Notes: a model not told the origin generated them from the letters alone. Shown: positions 8,932 through 24,000, counted from the stretch's first letter. The stretch: 36,388 nt of DNA from JBCDHN01 sp964351855 (GCA_964351855.1 CAYGQD010000050.1:1-36388), one strand, 5' to 3'. Program-made: numbers and translations.

Positions 8932-9007
8932 TCAAATTGGAGTGTTGGCTTTCCGAGAAGGGGCGACTTTTTTAATTAGGAAATATTGAATTTCAACAAA
9001 TTCTATA

Positions 9008-9037
9008 TTGATTTACGGTAATTCTGGAGGATATAGT
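9008..9037 (+). promoter_or_regulatory. Candidate sigma70 promoter of the giant-protein operon
   Basis: In the AT-rich 158-base gap before the giant gene, TTGATT (9008-9013) and TATAGT (9032-9037) are separated by 18 bases, a fair match to a sigma70 promoter. Transcription would start near 9044, leaving a leader of about 45 nt. The leader has no clear Shine-Dalgarno sequence in front of the ATG at 9090. It would allow the giant gene and the three genes after it to be expressed apart from the upstream pair. Confidence 0.3.
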
Positions 9038-9089
9038 GAGGCTGAGAGCAAGTCGTTTACCAGAACCTTGACCCTCATTCCCTCCCAGT

Positions 9090-12000
9090 ATGGTATCTTC
9101 CAATCCCCCCGCCTTGGGTCGAAAGGTAAATCATCTTCACTTTGAAGCCCTAGAACCGCGTATTCTCTTCGATGCTGTCCCCGAGGTCAGCGTTGTCGTT
9201 GGGGATTTGACGGTCGCTGAAGATCAACTGGTCAACGACGACATCGATGTCTCAATCCAGTTTGATAATATAGGCGACCAAGTCGGTTATGCTCCTTATG
9301 TTGACATTATTGCCCCGCCTGAGGTCCAGATCAACTCGATCAATCTCGGTGGCACGGAGCAGACGAATCCCAATGGATTGGCGAACGAGCCGATTGGGGA
9401 AATTGCGACCGACGGTCAGCTGATTGAAGTCGGCTCGGCTGCGGCACCGGTGGCGGTCAATCACCCGATGTTTGAAGCCAGTATTGGGGCACCGACTGCA
9501 AGCTATTATGGTGGGGCGGGGTCGGGCACTCCTCCCGTCACCTATGACGTGGTCACCAATCCGGCTCTTGTCGGCCAATATGTCTACAACGTCGAGCTTC
9601 CCTTCGGAAGCTATTCTCAAAACAACCCTGCGTTAGGGCTGACCGTGAATGCCAGTCTGAACACGGCGGATGGAATCCTCCCGAACCAGAACTATGGAAT
9701 CTCCGCGCAAGGAGGGTTCGCCCTTGGTCAGGACGCCTCGGACAATCCGGGAACCATCGTCACCCCGGATGACGCGCCCATTTTTGGGGCGGGCTCTTCG
9801 GCTGATATCGTTCCTTTGGTCATGCAGTTGACCAAAAGCGCGGGTGTTCCAGAAGAGGATGGCACCTACATCGGCGAGTTAGCCTCCGGGCCGAACCACC
9901 CGGTCACTTACACTCTCAGTATCGACGTCGCTACTGGTGAGACGATCACCGGCTTGAACCTCACTGATGTGATTCCAGGGGATTTGGCTTATCTTGGAAA
10001 CCTGCAGGTGACCAACGGACTCGGTGCGCCCCTGGGACATACGTTGAATAGTGAGCCGTTCATCAACGTTGATGGGATGACCGGAACTCCCGCTGGAGAT
10101 AACACCCTGGATATCACCTTTGCCTCCGTCACCGGCGTGGACGGAACGGATATCACAGTAACCTACGAGGCGTTTATTCCGCATGTTGACGGAGACACGG
10201 CTGCCTTGGTGGTCAATCCTGTCAGTGGGGAGCAACAAGATATCGCTCCCTACAACGATGCTCAGATCACCGGAACCTGGGGCGTCACTCCGGTTTCCGA
10301 CAATGAGGGGCCCGAGGGAGTCAGTCAGGATGGCCGGACAGGTAGCTTGGAAACCGATTATGCACTGGAAGAGCATTCGCTTGCTATTCAGAAGGCCGTG
10401 ACAGGTGTGGAAGACCGTAACGCTCCGGGAAATTCGCCGGAAGATGTTCTGGAATATTCCATGGATTTCCAGGTTTCCGATTACTTCGCGTTCGAGAACT
10501 TGATCGTCGATGATACTCTTGGTGATGGTCAGGATTTCCTTCCGGGAGACGGACGTGGTGGTTTTGTGACGGATGGCTTTGAGATCATTCCGCAGCTCAC
10601 CTTTACCCAACACGGTCAGACCATCTCGGTCGATTTCGATTCCGCCAACTATTCTGCGGTGGTCGAGGCGGATGGGACGACCACGATCCAGTTTGATGTT
10701 TACGCCCAACTGCTGGCGGATCATCCACAAATTTCAGGCGGCAAGCCGGTTTTGGGAGGACTGGTGACCGCTGGTGGACTCAATGGTGCGGCATTGGACC
10801 CCTTGGTGTTTAACGGGGGAGCAACCACTGGGGCGATTACTTATCGTGTGAAAATCCGCGACGCGTTTACGACTGCGGGAGGGATCGCTACTATCAGCCA
10901 AGGTGACAACCTGACCAACACCGTCACCATCCGCAGTGATAACCTCGATATCGATGATCTTTCTCGGCATGAAGTCACCGTTTCAGACGGGAGTTCTGCG
11001 GGCGTCTCGATCCCGGTCGGCGGAATTACCAAGGATGTGATCGCGATCACTTCACACGGGACGACAACGATGAACCCGGTCGATTTTCGGGTAACCGCCG
11101 GTGATTTGGTGAGTTACCGGATCACTTACGAGATGCCACTCTCGGAGTTCGAGCAGTTTCGGTTCGAAGATTACCTGCCGCTGCCGATATTTGATGTGGC
11201 AACCATCGATACCTCCCAGGTTTATGATTTCGATCCAGCTACCGCTTACACCACCGGCGGTCGCGTGAGTTACGGTCCGGCGGATACGTTCTACGGTCCC
11301 GAAGGTCATGACGAAACGGGCGATTCAGGGATCGATGACGCCATTTATCCGAGCTTGGCAGGGATGGCTCCGACGCTCGATAATACGACCCTGGCGGCGT
11401 CCAATGGCCTTATTATCGAGATTGGCGACTATGATGTGGGGACGCTACCGTCCACCCCAAGGACCTTGCAATTCATTATTACCGTAGAGATTCAGGATGC
11501 TGAAGTGGCGGACAGTCTTCAGTTCACGAACCAAGCTGGCGCTGTGGAGGCAAACTCCTTTCTCGCCGCCATTAACACGGATACCTTTGTCCAGTCTACC
11601 TTGGTCGAGCCGGATCTGAATATCCGCAAAGGCGTGGTTGCAACGACTCACGCCGGTGGTGCATTCGATGATGGATTAGGCCCGGCTGGTGTCGGCTTCA
11701 ATGCGCCTGGCGCTGGTGCCGCATTCACGGGAAATATTACCTCGGATGGGCTCAATACGCAGGCCATCGACGCGAATTTGAGCGAGATTGATGCTGGCGA
11801 TATTGTGACTTTCGTCATCACCGTCGAGAACACGGGCTCCAGTCAGTATGGCGCGTTTGATGTGTTGGTCAGGGATACGATGCCAACCGGGTTTGCGATT
11901 CCGACGTCCGGTGCGGGACTGAATTTGCGGGTGACGGACGGCAATGGCCTCGCGCTCACCACCACGGGTGATCTTTTCGCCGCCGGGCTGCAGCTCACCG

Positions 12001-15000
12001 ATCCCTCCATCGGCCAGGGGAGTCTGACCGAGTTCGACGGAGCCAGCGGGACGAATATCGCAATCATTGCCTATGATCTAGTGGTGGAGAATTCCGTCTC
12101 CGCATCAGAAACCCTTACCAATACGGCGGAAATTCTCAGCTACAGTCATGCGGAAGGCGGCGCGGATCATGCCCAACCGGGTGAGCACACGGACATCGCC
12201 ACGGTTTCAACGATCGCTCCGGTTTTGCAGAAGACGTTGGTGAGCACAAGTCTTAACACCGCCGCTAATGATAATACCGAAGCTGTAATTGGCGAAATCA
12301 TCACCTACCAAGTAACCGTAACCGTTCCTGAAGGGCAGTTGGATAATCTGCGGATTGAGGATCAAATGGATGACGGTTTGGCGTTTGTTGACTTTATTGG
12401 CGTAACTGCGGTCTCTCCGGGGTTAACGTCGAATCTCGGCCCATGGGCAAATACGACCGCGATCGTGGTGGATCCGGGGGCGGGCGCGAATCACGGAAAC
12501 CGGATCTCGTTGGGGTTCGGAGTGACGCCTGGATTGGGCACCCTGACCAATGCCAATAATGACAACAGCGTTACCGAGACGATCACCTTCCAGTATCGTG
12601 CCGTGGTGCTTAATCACCCCGATAACGACGAGGGAGATACGCTCAACAACTCTGCCGATTTGATTTGGGATCTGAATGGGGCCGATCAGACGCTAACCAG
12701 TCAGGCTTCGGAGATCACCGTGCGTGAGGCGCATCTAGATGTGACGAAAAGCATTTCGAACCCGAACGCGATGACCTCCGAAACGGTCACTTATACGTTT
12801 ACGGTCACGAATAACGGCACCGCTGAAGCGTATGATGCGGTGTTTCGCGATGTGCTGCCGGCGCAGATCAATAGCGCAGCGAATCTTCAGCACATCGGCG
12901 GAGAGGTTCCAACGACCCTGAGTCTGGATGCGGGTGGTCCTGAAGGCACAATCAACGCCACGTGGGCGAGTCTTGGAGTCGGGCAATCAACCACCTTTTC
13001 GATTGAGGTAACCGTCGATCCAGGTCTGGACGTCAATACCCTGGTTAGCAATAGCGCGGATCTAACTTGGACGAGTCTGCCCGGTGATCCTGGCGTGATT
13101 AGCGTCCACAATCCGTTCAGTGAAGAGCGATCCGGGGATACAACGGTTCCAGCTTTGAATCCCCAGAATGACTATGCCGATAGTGATAACGCGAATTTCA
13201 CGGTTCCAACTCCGACAGGCAGTAAAGCGATCATCGACACTTCTGAGGCTCACACCTCGAACGATAGTTCAGGGGCCGGAGGGGTGAATGCTGCCCCCGG
13301 GGAGATTATTCGGTATGAAGTTACGATCGACATTCCGCAGGGAAATATGTCGTCTTTGACGCTGGTTGATACTCTCGAAGCAGGTCTGCTTTTCCTCGAT
13401 CCAGCGGTGAATAACGTTACCGTCCGACTGAATGGATTCAATCCTAGCGGAGCGACCTATGTGGCTCCGGATTTACCCGGCAATGCTCATTTGGCGGTCC
13501 AAACGTTGGATCCTGGTCGAATCAACGTCGTCGGCCAAATCGTGACCTTCGATTTCGGTCAACTTACCAATAACGAGGCGGATGCGGCCGTCGCCGAGAG
13601 TCTGACGATTGCCTATAACGTCATCGTATCAAATGACGCGGGAACGAATACCTTCCGTGGGAATGTCCTTTCGAACTCTGCGCAGGTTCAGGTGAATGGC
13701 CTGGATTCAGGCGGAGTGGCGACGATCGATACGACGGTGGTTCAGCCGCAACTGACGATCACGAAATCGGATGGTGGCGTCAATACGGCAGACGCGGGAG
13801 ATGTCATCAGTTACACACTCACCATCACTGCGGACAATGATCCGAACGCAGCCACGGCCTTTGATCTTCTGATTTCTGACAATGTTCCTGCGGAATTGGA
13901 GATTCTCGGCGGGACGTTAGCCTTCTCAGGGCTTCCCGGTTATGTGACGAGTTCTACCGTCGGGGCTGTTGGTCAAGCGATGAGCGCAACTGTCGATCAA
14001 CTCCGACCGGGCGACACCTTTGATATTGTGTTCGACGCCAGGGTTCGTGATACCGGTGGCAACCAGATCGGAGCGGGTGAGACGGTCAATAACACCGCGA
14101 ACTTGACGTATTCCAGTCTTCCGGGAGCTGGCACGCCGAACGGATCTGGGAGTAATTCCACGGGAAGTGTTGCAGACACCCCCGGGACAATTGACGGGGA
14201 ACGCGTGTATACCGATAGTGCTTCGGAACCGTTCTCTTCACCAGATCCCACGATTACCAAGGTGTTGGATCTTCCAGCCGATACGACTTACACGATCGGG
14301 GAAACGGTTGAATACGTCATCACCCTAGCGGTTCCAGAAGGAGAGACTGCCAATGCGATCGCCGTTGATGTTCTGGAAGCGGGAATGACCTATCTTCCAG
14401 GTTCCTTGACGGTGACTCCGGGCGCGGGAATCAGTTTTTCGACTCCTGGACCTTATGACGATTCCAATGCTGGCTTCTTCTCCCGCGTTGATCCCGGGGT
14501 GACCTTGGACGAAACGTTCACCCTCGATTTCGGGACGATCGATTTCAATGATGGAGGCGCAGGGAACGGCTTGGCCACCCAGTCCGTTGTCATCCGATAT
14601 ACAGCACGCGTCGATAACATCGTCGAAAATCAGAATGCGGATGTTCGCTCGAATGTTGTGGATCTCAACTGGACGGATGGCAACGGCACTCCGCAATCCA
14701 CCACGGATTCGACCCCTGACACGGACACTGACGTGACCATCGTCGAGCCGGATCTGACAGTTACGAAGACGATCACGAACAATGTATCCGGCCTGGATGC
14801 CGGTGACACGGTAATCTACCAGATTCAAGTTCAGCATACCGCCGGGGTAAGCACGGCGGATGCTTTCGACTTGAATCTCAGCGACGCGCTTCCGGCCTCG
14901 CTGCTGGAGAATTTGAATCTCGTGAGTGCGGAGATCGATGGGAATCCTGTCGCAGGTTTCGCCTTAGTGGGGAATACGCTGACGACGACGGCGAACGTGG

Positions 15001-18000
15001 ATCTGGTCCAAGGGGAGGTTCTGACAATCACGGTGACCGGCCAGGTGCGCGACGACGTGAATCCGGGAGACTCCATTGGAAACACGGCCAGTTTGACCTG
15101 GTCAGGGATTGATGGAGTAGATCCGACCGAACGCGATGGCTCCGACGGAATTGGCGGTGCCGTGAACGATTACTCCGATAGCAGCACGGTGAACACGCCG
15201 GTGCGAGGAGTTCTCAATCTGACAAAGACCATTCCTTCCGGTGCTACGGAAGTGCTGATCGACGGCACGATTGGCTATCAATTGGAGGTCAATGTCGCCG
15301 AGGGCACGCTGGAGAATCTGACGATTGTCGACACGTTGCCGAATCACGTCACGTTGACTCCGGGAAGTGTCGTGGTCTCCAACGCGAACGGGATGACGAT
15401 TTCCGGATTTACGGTTTCACAGCTTGGTCAACAACTTACGATTGCAGCGACGAGCGTGTTGAATCCGAGTGATTCGGACGATCCGAGCGCCTCGAACGGC
15501 GATTCGTTCTTGATTACCTACGAAGTTACGGTGGATGACGTCGGGCCGAACTTCAATGGCGTCAGTTTGGTGAACGATGCAGATGCCAGTGCCGACGGCG
15601 TGACGGATGATCTCGACAATCAAGCGTCGATCATCATTGCCGAACCGGTGATGCAATTGCAGAAGACACTGACCGGGGCCAATAGCGGCGATGCGGGAGA
15701 TATCTTCAGCTATACCTTTACCCTCAATCACGATCCGACGAGTCGTGCGGATGCTCAGGACGTGATTCTGGAGGACGTCGTTCCCGCTGGGTTTGTGCTG
15801 GTCCCGGGTTCGATTCTTCCGGTTGGCGGCACTCCCGCGCCGGACTCCATTTCGATTGATGGAACGACAACCGGAGCAGCCGGGGACAAGATCACGCTAC
15901 GCTGGGAGACCATTCCTGAAACGGTCACGGCCGCGAATTCCTATGAGGTCACGATTCAATTCGCGCTGGTCGACTCGATTACGGATCTCGATCCGAACAT
16001 CGTTAATAGCGCCACCCTCGACTATGACCAGAACCCGGATGATCTGGATGGAAGGGCGGCAACTCAGTTGGTCGCAAACGCGCTCCCGGTCGATCCTGAT
16101 TTAGCGTATGCCATTACCAAATCGGTGGTTACTACCTCAGAAAACGGGAATCTGGCAGGCCAAGGCAACGCGGCGATCCAAGATCTGGTGATCGGCGAAG
16201 AGGTGACGTTTGAATTGGTCGCCACGTTCGGTGAAGGAACCACGAACGGCGTGATCATTCGCGATACGCTGCCCTTTACTGCGGCGAATGGCGATGCCGA
16301 TGGCGTGCTCACGTATTTGAGTAGTCAGATTACGGGGATCGGGAGCGGAATCTCCAGCATCTCCTCCGGCTTGATCATCGGTTCAAATGGAGTGTTGGCC
16401 GGAGGAAGTCCAGATGTGGTGGAGTTCAATCTTGGGGATATCGTCGCGACGGGGAACAATCTCGCCGATAGCACCATCACAATCCAAGTGGTCGCGCGGG
16501 TCGCCAACCTGTCCCAGAATCAGAATGGAGACCTTCTCACCAATACCGGAGAGCTGAGTATCTACAACGGCGCTCAAACCTTCCAGGATACCGCCCAAGT
16601 AGAAGTCTTCGAGCCGGAGATCGTGGTTAACAAATCGATCACCAATATTCCGATCGAACCGGATGCAGGGGATACGGCGAGTTACGAGATCACGATCAAC
16701 AATCCAACCGCGTTCGACGCCTATGAGGCCACTTTTGCGGACGTTTTACCGCCAGAAGTTTTACTCCAACCGTTGACCTTTACCGCAAACAGCGATGTAA
16801 ATGGTGATGTTAGCGGAAACTTTACTGCCGTTGCCGGAGGAATCACCAGCAACGCCCCGTTCACGCTCGAAGCCGGTGAAACGATCACGATCACCTACGA
16901 TGGTTCAGTCACTCTTGCCGTAGTTGATGGGCAGACGTATACGAATAACGTTCAAGTCGATTGGACGTCGATCTCCGGGGTTGATCCCAATGAGCGCACC
17001 GGTGATGACGGAGAAGGTGGCGGCCTGAACAACTACGAGGACAATACCAGCGCCTCCTTTGTGGCGGAGGTCAGTAACACGTTCGCCTTCGATAAAGTAT
17101 TTGTTGGTGGAGATATCGCCCATACCCTCACCAATGAAGGCACAAGCGCCGCGATTCCAGATCTCATCGTGGGTGAAACGGTAACCTACCAGCTTGTCAC
17201 GACGATCGGGCGGGGCACGACATCCAATGTTAGTGTCGTTGATCAACTCGACTTCACCAACGGCCTGCTCGATATTCAAAGCGCCGTCGTTACCGCTGCG
17301 GGGAGCAACTTGACCAGCGATCAGGGCGTCATTACCGGCCTAAGTCCCGTCGTCAGTGATAGCAACGCCGACACCTTCAACGATCGAGTTTTCCTCAATC
17401 TGGGGACGATGACCAACAATGCCTCCAGCGCAGTCCCGGCAGATTCGCAGGTCATCATTACGATCCAGGCCCTGGTGGTGAACGATGCGGCAAACCAGGA
17501 TGACGATATCATTCGAAATACCGGTCAGGTGAATTTTGATTCATCGACGGGCCCCACTTCGCTGAGCGATTTCGAGGATGTCGAAATCGTCGCTCCGGAT
17601 TTGGTGGTCGCGAAGACGATCACCAGTGCAACCGCCGGACTGGATGCGGCGGACACGGTTCGCTACCAGATCCAGGTGACCCATTCGGGCGACAGCAGTG
17701 CGGATGCCTTCGATCTGGATCTCAGTGATGCATTGCCAGCTGGACTGCTCCAGAATTTTAATCTTGTTAGTGCCACCATTGGGGCCGCTGATGTCAGTGG
17801 ATCGTTCAATATTGATGCAGGCAACAATCTCGTCACGATCGGAGACGTCGATCTGGCGAAAACCGAGACGCTGACGTTGATCGTGACTGCTCAAGTTCGT
17901 CCGGATGCCAATCCCGGAGACTCGATCGACAACACAGCCAATCTCACGTGGAGCGGAATCGACGGAGTCGATCCGGGCGAGCGGGACGGCTCGGGCGGGG

Positions 18001-21000
18001 TGAATGACTATACGGATTCCAGCAGTGTGAGCGTACCGGTGCAGGGAGTTCTCAATGTGGGGAAAACGGTCGTTGGTGGAGTGACCGATGTGTTGGTTGG
18101 CGATCGTATCACTTATCGGGTGCGGGTTGATGTGGCTGAAGGCGTGTTGAGCAATCTGAGCCTCGTGGATACTCTGCCCGCCGGGGTGAGCCTAGATGGC
18201 GGTTCGTTGGTGGTGACTCCGGATGCGGGAATTTCATTTGTGAACTTTAATACGAATGTCGTTGGCCAGGTCATGACCTTCACGGCGGATTCGGTGACGA
18301 ACGCAAATACGACAGACGATGCGTCGAATCTCGATACGGCCGGATTCACGATCGAATATACGATCGATATTTCTGACGATCCGGTGAATGTCATCAACGG
18401 CGTTTCGCTGACCAACGATGTTGATGCCACCGCGGATGACGTGCCCGATGACTTGGACAATCAGGCCACAGTCACCGTTCGAGAGCCCGTCCTTCAGCTC
18501 GACAAAAGCTTCGATGGTGCAAGTTCGACATCCGGGGATGCTGGCACGGTGGTAACCTACGTGTTTACCATCAACCACGATCCCTCCAGCGGCGCGGATG
18601 CGCAGGATGTGATCCTCAACGACGTAGTTCCGGCTGGATTCCAGCTGATTCCGGCTTCCATCACACCACTCGGGGGGGCGCCCGCTCCAGACTCGACCGT
18701 AATCTCCGGCACCGGAACTGGGTTGGCGGGCGAAACGATCACGCTCCGCTGGGAAACGATCGCCGACACGGTCACGGCGGCCAATGCCTACCAGGTCAGC
18801 ATCCAATTCGTGGTGGTCGACACGATCACCGATCTTGATCCTAACATCATCAACAGTGCCACTTTGGATTATGATCAGGATCCGGATGACTTGGCCGGAC
18901 GCCCTGCAACCCAGCTGAGTAGCTCAGCCAATCCGTTTGATCCGGATTTGGCCTACGCCTTCACGAAAGAGGTCGTGGCGACTTCGGAGACGAGCACGGG
19001 GACCGGCCAGCACAACGCAGCCCTCGAGGATTTGGTGGTTGGTGAGGAAGTAACCTTTGAGCTGGTAGCCACCTTTGGCGAAGGCACCACCAATGGCGTG
19101 GTCATCACCGATACGCTGCCATTCACCGCGCTCGACGGCGATGCCGACGGCGTGCTGGAGTTTGTCAGTAGCCAGATCACCGCCATCGGGGCTGGAGTCA
19201 CGAACATCAGCAACGGACTGATCATTGGCTCGACCGGCACCCAGACCGGGAGCGATCCTGACGTGGTCACCTTCGACTTCGGCAACATCGTCGCTACTGG
19301 CAATAATGTTGCTGACAGCACCATCACGATCCAGGTCGTGGCGCGGGTGGCGAACCTGAATCCAAACCAGGATGGTGACCTCTTGACCAACACCGGTCAG
19401 CTCAGCATCTACAACGGCGCCCAGACATTCCAGGATACCGCGCAGGTTGAAGTGGTCGAGCCGAATTTGAACATCGCTACGACGATCACGAGCAATACCG
19501 CAGGGCTCGATGCGGGTGACACCGTCACCTATCAGATCCAGATCACCAACCCCTCGGCGACGAGCACGGCGGACGCCTTCGACCTGAATGTCACCGACCT
19601 GCTTCCGGATGGGTTCCTCGAGGACTTTACCCTGGATAGCGCGACGATCGACGCGGCGGATGTGACCGGTTCGTTTAACATTGACGGGGCTAACGATCTG
19701 CAGACGACTGGTAACGTCGATCTCTTGCTCGACGAAGTTTTGACCCTGACGATTTCCGGGACGGTGCGCGATGATGCCAGCCCGGCGGACACGATCGCGA
19801 ACACCGCCGATGTGACCTGGACCAGCATCAACGATGGAAACGTGAACGAACGCGACGGGGCCGATGGTGTGGGTGGTGCACTCGATGATTATGCGGCCAC
19901 TTCCACCGTCAACACGGTGGTTCAAGGTGTTCTCAATGTGACCAAATCGATCCCGGCAGGGACGACCGAGGTCGCGGTGGGCGATCGGTTGACCTACCAA
20001 CTCGAAATCGAAGTTGCTGAGGGCGAGTTAACGAATTTGAGCATTGTCGATACGCTTCCGGATGGTGTGACGCTCAATCTGGCTAGCGTCCAGGTTTCCA
20101 ACGCCAACGGGATGACGGTCGCGGGCTTCAACGCAGCGCAACTTGGACAAGTCCTCACCATCACCGCAACCAGCGTTACCAATCCCGGGAACGTAGATAG
20201 TGGGCTGAATCTCGATACCGACAGTTTCTTCATCACCTACGAGGTCCAGGTGAACGATGATCCGGTCAACGTGGTCAACGCTGCGGTATTGACCAACGAT
20301 GCGGATGCCAGCGCCGACAATGTGCCCAATGATCTGAACAATCAGACCAGTGTAACGGTGATCGAGCCGGTTCTGGACTTCAGCAAAGTGCTCGATGGAG
20401 CAAGTCCAACGACCGGCGATGCGGGTCATGTCTTCAGTTACATCTTCACGGTAAACCATGACGCAGCGAGCACCTCGGATGCGTTTGATGTCGAAATTTC
20501 CGACGTGATTCCGGCGGGTTTTGAACTGGTGGGCTTCGCTGCCATCGGTGCCACGCCGATTCCTGACAGCACCACCATTTCCGGATCCGGAGTAGGGATC
20601 GCGGGGGAAACGATCACGATGCGTTGGGAGACGATTCCAGAAGCGGTCACGGCGGGCTCTCCGTATCAGGTTCGGATTCAGTTCAAGCTCGTTGATACCA
20701 TCACCGACCTCGATGCGAATATCACTAACAGCGCGACTCTGAATTATGATAGCCACGCGGATGATCTTTTGGGGCGCGCGGGAACTCCAGTCGTGAGCAG
20801 CGCTGCCGCGATTGATCCCGATCTGGCTTATGCGTTCACGAAAGGCGTCCTGACAACGTCCGAAAACGGGAATCTGTCAGGTGAAGGCAATGGAGCGCTC
20901 CAGGACTTGGTGGTTGGCGAGGAAGTCACCTTCCAATTGGTTGCTACGTTTGGAGAAGGCACCACCACGGGCGTCGTGATTACCGATACGCTGCCATTCA

Positions 21001-24000
21001 CGGCACTCAACGGAGATGCCAACGGGGTGCTCGAATACGTGAGCAGCCAGATCACCGCTATCGGTGCCGGGGTCACGAACATCAGCAGGGGACTCGCCCT
21101 CAATTCAATCGGAGTTCAAACCGGAAGCGATCCTGACGTGATCACGTTCGATTTTGGCGACATCCTCGCCACCGGTAACAATGTGGCGGATAGTACTATC
21201 ACGATCGAGGTGGTGGCACGCGTCGCCAATCTAGCGCAAAACCAGGATGGCGATCTTCTGACCAATACCGGCGAACTCAGCATCTACAATGGTGCCCAGA
21301 CGCTTCAGGCGACCGCTCAAGTTGAGGTCTTTGAGGCTGATATCGTGTCGAACAAAAGCATCACCGCGATTCCGGCAAATCCCGACGCCGGGGATACCGT
21401 TAGCTACGAAGTCACGATTACCAATCCCACATCGTTCACCGCCTATGACTCCACCTTTGTAGACACCCTGCCAACGCAGGTAGATCTTCTTCCCGCAACG
21501 TTTGCTGCGGCAAGTAATCAGAGAGGTGTGGTCACCGGAGAATTCACGGCGGTGGCTGGCGGAGTGACGAACAATGCGCCGTTCAATCTGGCGGCAGGAG
21601 AAATCATTACCTTTTCCTATAATGCTCGGATCAACGGAGGGGTCGTGGATGGAGTGACGTATACCAATAACGTGCAGGTCGATTGGACCTCGATTTCTGG
21701 CGCGAACGCGAACGAACGCACGGGCGATGATGGGGAGGGCGGCGCGCTCGATACCTACGAAGACAACTCGGATGCTTCTTTTGTGGCGGAAGTCAGCAAC
21801 TCGTTCGCCTTTGATAAAATCTTCGTCGATGGCGACGCGACGCATACCGCCGTGGGCGAAGGCACCGACGTGAACATTCCGGATCTGGTCGTCGGCGAGG
21901 TGGTGACGTATCAACTGGTCGCCACGATTGGTAGCGGAACCACGGCAAACGTCAGCTTGATCGATCAACTGGATCCGACCAACGGACTGCTTCATATCCA
22001 AAGCGCGACGGTCGTCGGTGGTTCCAACCTGACGAGCGATCAGGGAGTGATCACAGGGATGGCTCCGGTCGTGAGTGATGCGAACGTGGATGCCTACAAC
22101 GATCGCGTCTTCTTGAATCTCGGGACGGTGACGAATAGCGCCCTTAGTGGAGCCGGGACCGATTCCCAAGTCATCGTAACGGTTCGAGCATTAGTGGTGA
22201 ACGAGGTCGCGAATCAGCAAGGTGACGTGATCACAAACCGAGGAGATCTGAATTTCGATACATCAACCGGTTCTGTCACTCTGTCCGATACGGAGACCGT
22301 TGAAATTGTCGAACCCACGGTAACCGTTGCGAAATCCATTGTCGCTGTCCCGGCGAATCCAGATGCCGGTGACACGGTGAGCTATCAGATTGTGATCGCA
22401 AACAACAGCGGTGTGGATGCGTTCGACACGAAGTTTGCGGATGTTCTGCCGCCGCAAATGAATCTCCTGACCGGGAGCTTCACCGCGAACAGTAACATCA
22501 ACGCCAACGTGGCACCGAATTTTCTCGCCACTGCGAATGGTGTCACCCAGGTGGGTTCTGGCTTTACCATAGAAGACGGGGAGACAATTACGATCACCTA
22601 TACTGCCACCATTCTGGCGACGGTGCAGGACGGTCAGGACTTGTTGAATGCAGTAGACATCAATTGGAGCTCGCTTCCCGGGGCCGATGCGAACGAGCGC
22701 GATGGCGCAGACGGCGTTGGTGGCGTGCGGGATGACTATGCCGCAAATGATGACGCCACGGTGCGGTCGAACCTGACGGGTTACGCGTTCACCAAGGACA
22801 TCGCGGGAAGTTCTCAGATTCACACCGGAATCCCGGGTGGGGCGAGCGCGACGATTGAGGATCTGGTGATTGGGGAGACGGTGACCTACCGGTTGACGGC
22901 GACCGTGGCCGAAGGAACGACGCCAAATGTCAGGATTCTGGACAATATCAACTTCACCAACGCGATTCTGGAGATCGAATCGGTGGTGATTAGCGCGGGT
23001 TCCAATCTCACCAGCGATCAAGGGGCTTTTGGCTCACTGGTTCCACTGGTGGCTGACACCAATGCTGATACCTTTGCCGACCAGATGCTGATCGACTTTG
23101 GCGCCGTCACCAACAACGCCGTCGATGGAGTCGACCCGACGGCTGATCAGATCGAGGTTCTGGTGACGGCCCGCGTGGTGAATGTGATCGGGAATCAGGA
23201 CGGTGATGTGGTTCGCAATGACGGGAACCTAAGCTTCGATGATGAAGCTGGAACGCAGACGATTGCCGATTTTGTAGACGTGGAAATCGTTGAGCCGGTG
23301 CTGGACGTTCAGAAAACCCTGACAGTGACACCTACTGATGCCGGGGACACCATCAGCTGGCAGATCGTGATCACGCATGAAGGTTCCTCAACGGCAGATG
23401 CCAAGGACGTGACCTTTGCCGACAAGATTCCGTTTGGGGTGGATCTCGATTTCGCTACCGGAGTCACCATCACTCATCCAACGGATGCAAACGTGAAGGA
23501 TGCGTTCGAACTAGTCGGAGGCGTTCTCACGACGAAGGCAGGTGGCTATGACCTGGATCTCGGCGATTCCATCACCATCAACCTCACTGGCGTGCTAAAT
23601 GAACAGGTTCGACCCAATGAAGTGATCGCGAACCAAGCGGGGATTGACTGGACGAGTGTGGAAGGTGTGGATGCACTAGAACGCGGCGGTGATGGTGTCG
23701 GGCCGAATGACTATAGCGATACCGCATCTGCTGCGAACGCGATCGCGATCGAGGAACTGGCGATCGATAAACGTCTTCCAGCCGGTGCGTCGATCACTTA
23801 CTCGGTGGGGGAGACTGTCACCTTCGAATTAGAAGTGACGATCATGGAGGGAACCACTCCTGACTTGATCTTGCAGGATCGGTTACCGGTGGGGTTACGC
23901 TATCTGTCAGGCACCGCGGTGGTCGATGCGGGGCAAAGCAATCCGCTGATTGCCATTGGCGGAATCGCGGAAACGTGGACACCGGGGACCGGGGTGCTGA

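Noticed and set aside
18924..22169. Long minus-strand open frames (up to 358 codons) inside the giant gene
   Set aside because: They repeat with the periodicity of the plus-strand DUF11 units, as shadows of repeats would, and lack starts and motifs.
14745..22310. CRISPR-like or tandem DNA repeats
   Set aside because: Repeats are hundreds of bases long, lie within one coding frame and are diverged at synonymous sites; there is no short repeat-spacer pattern or cas gene.
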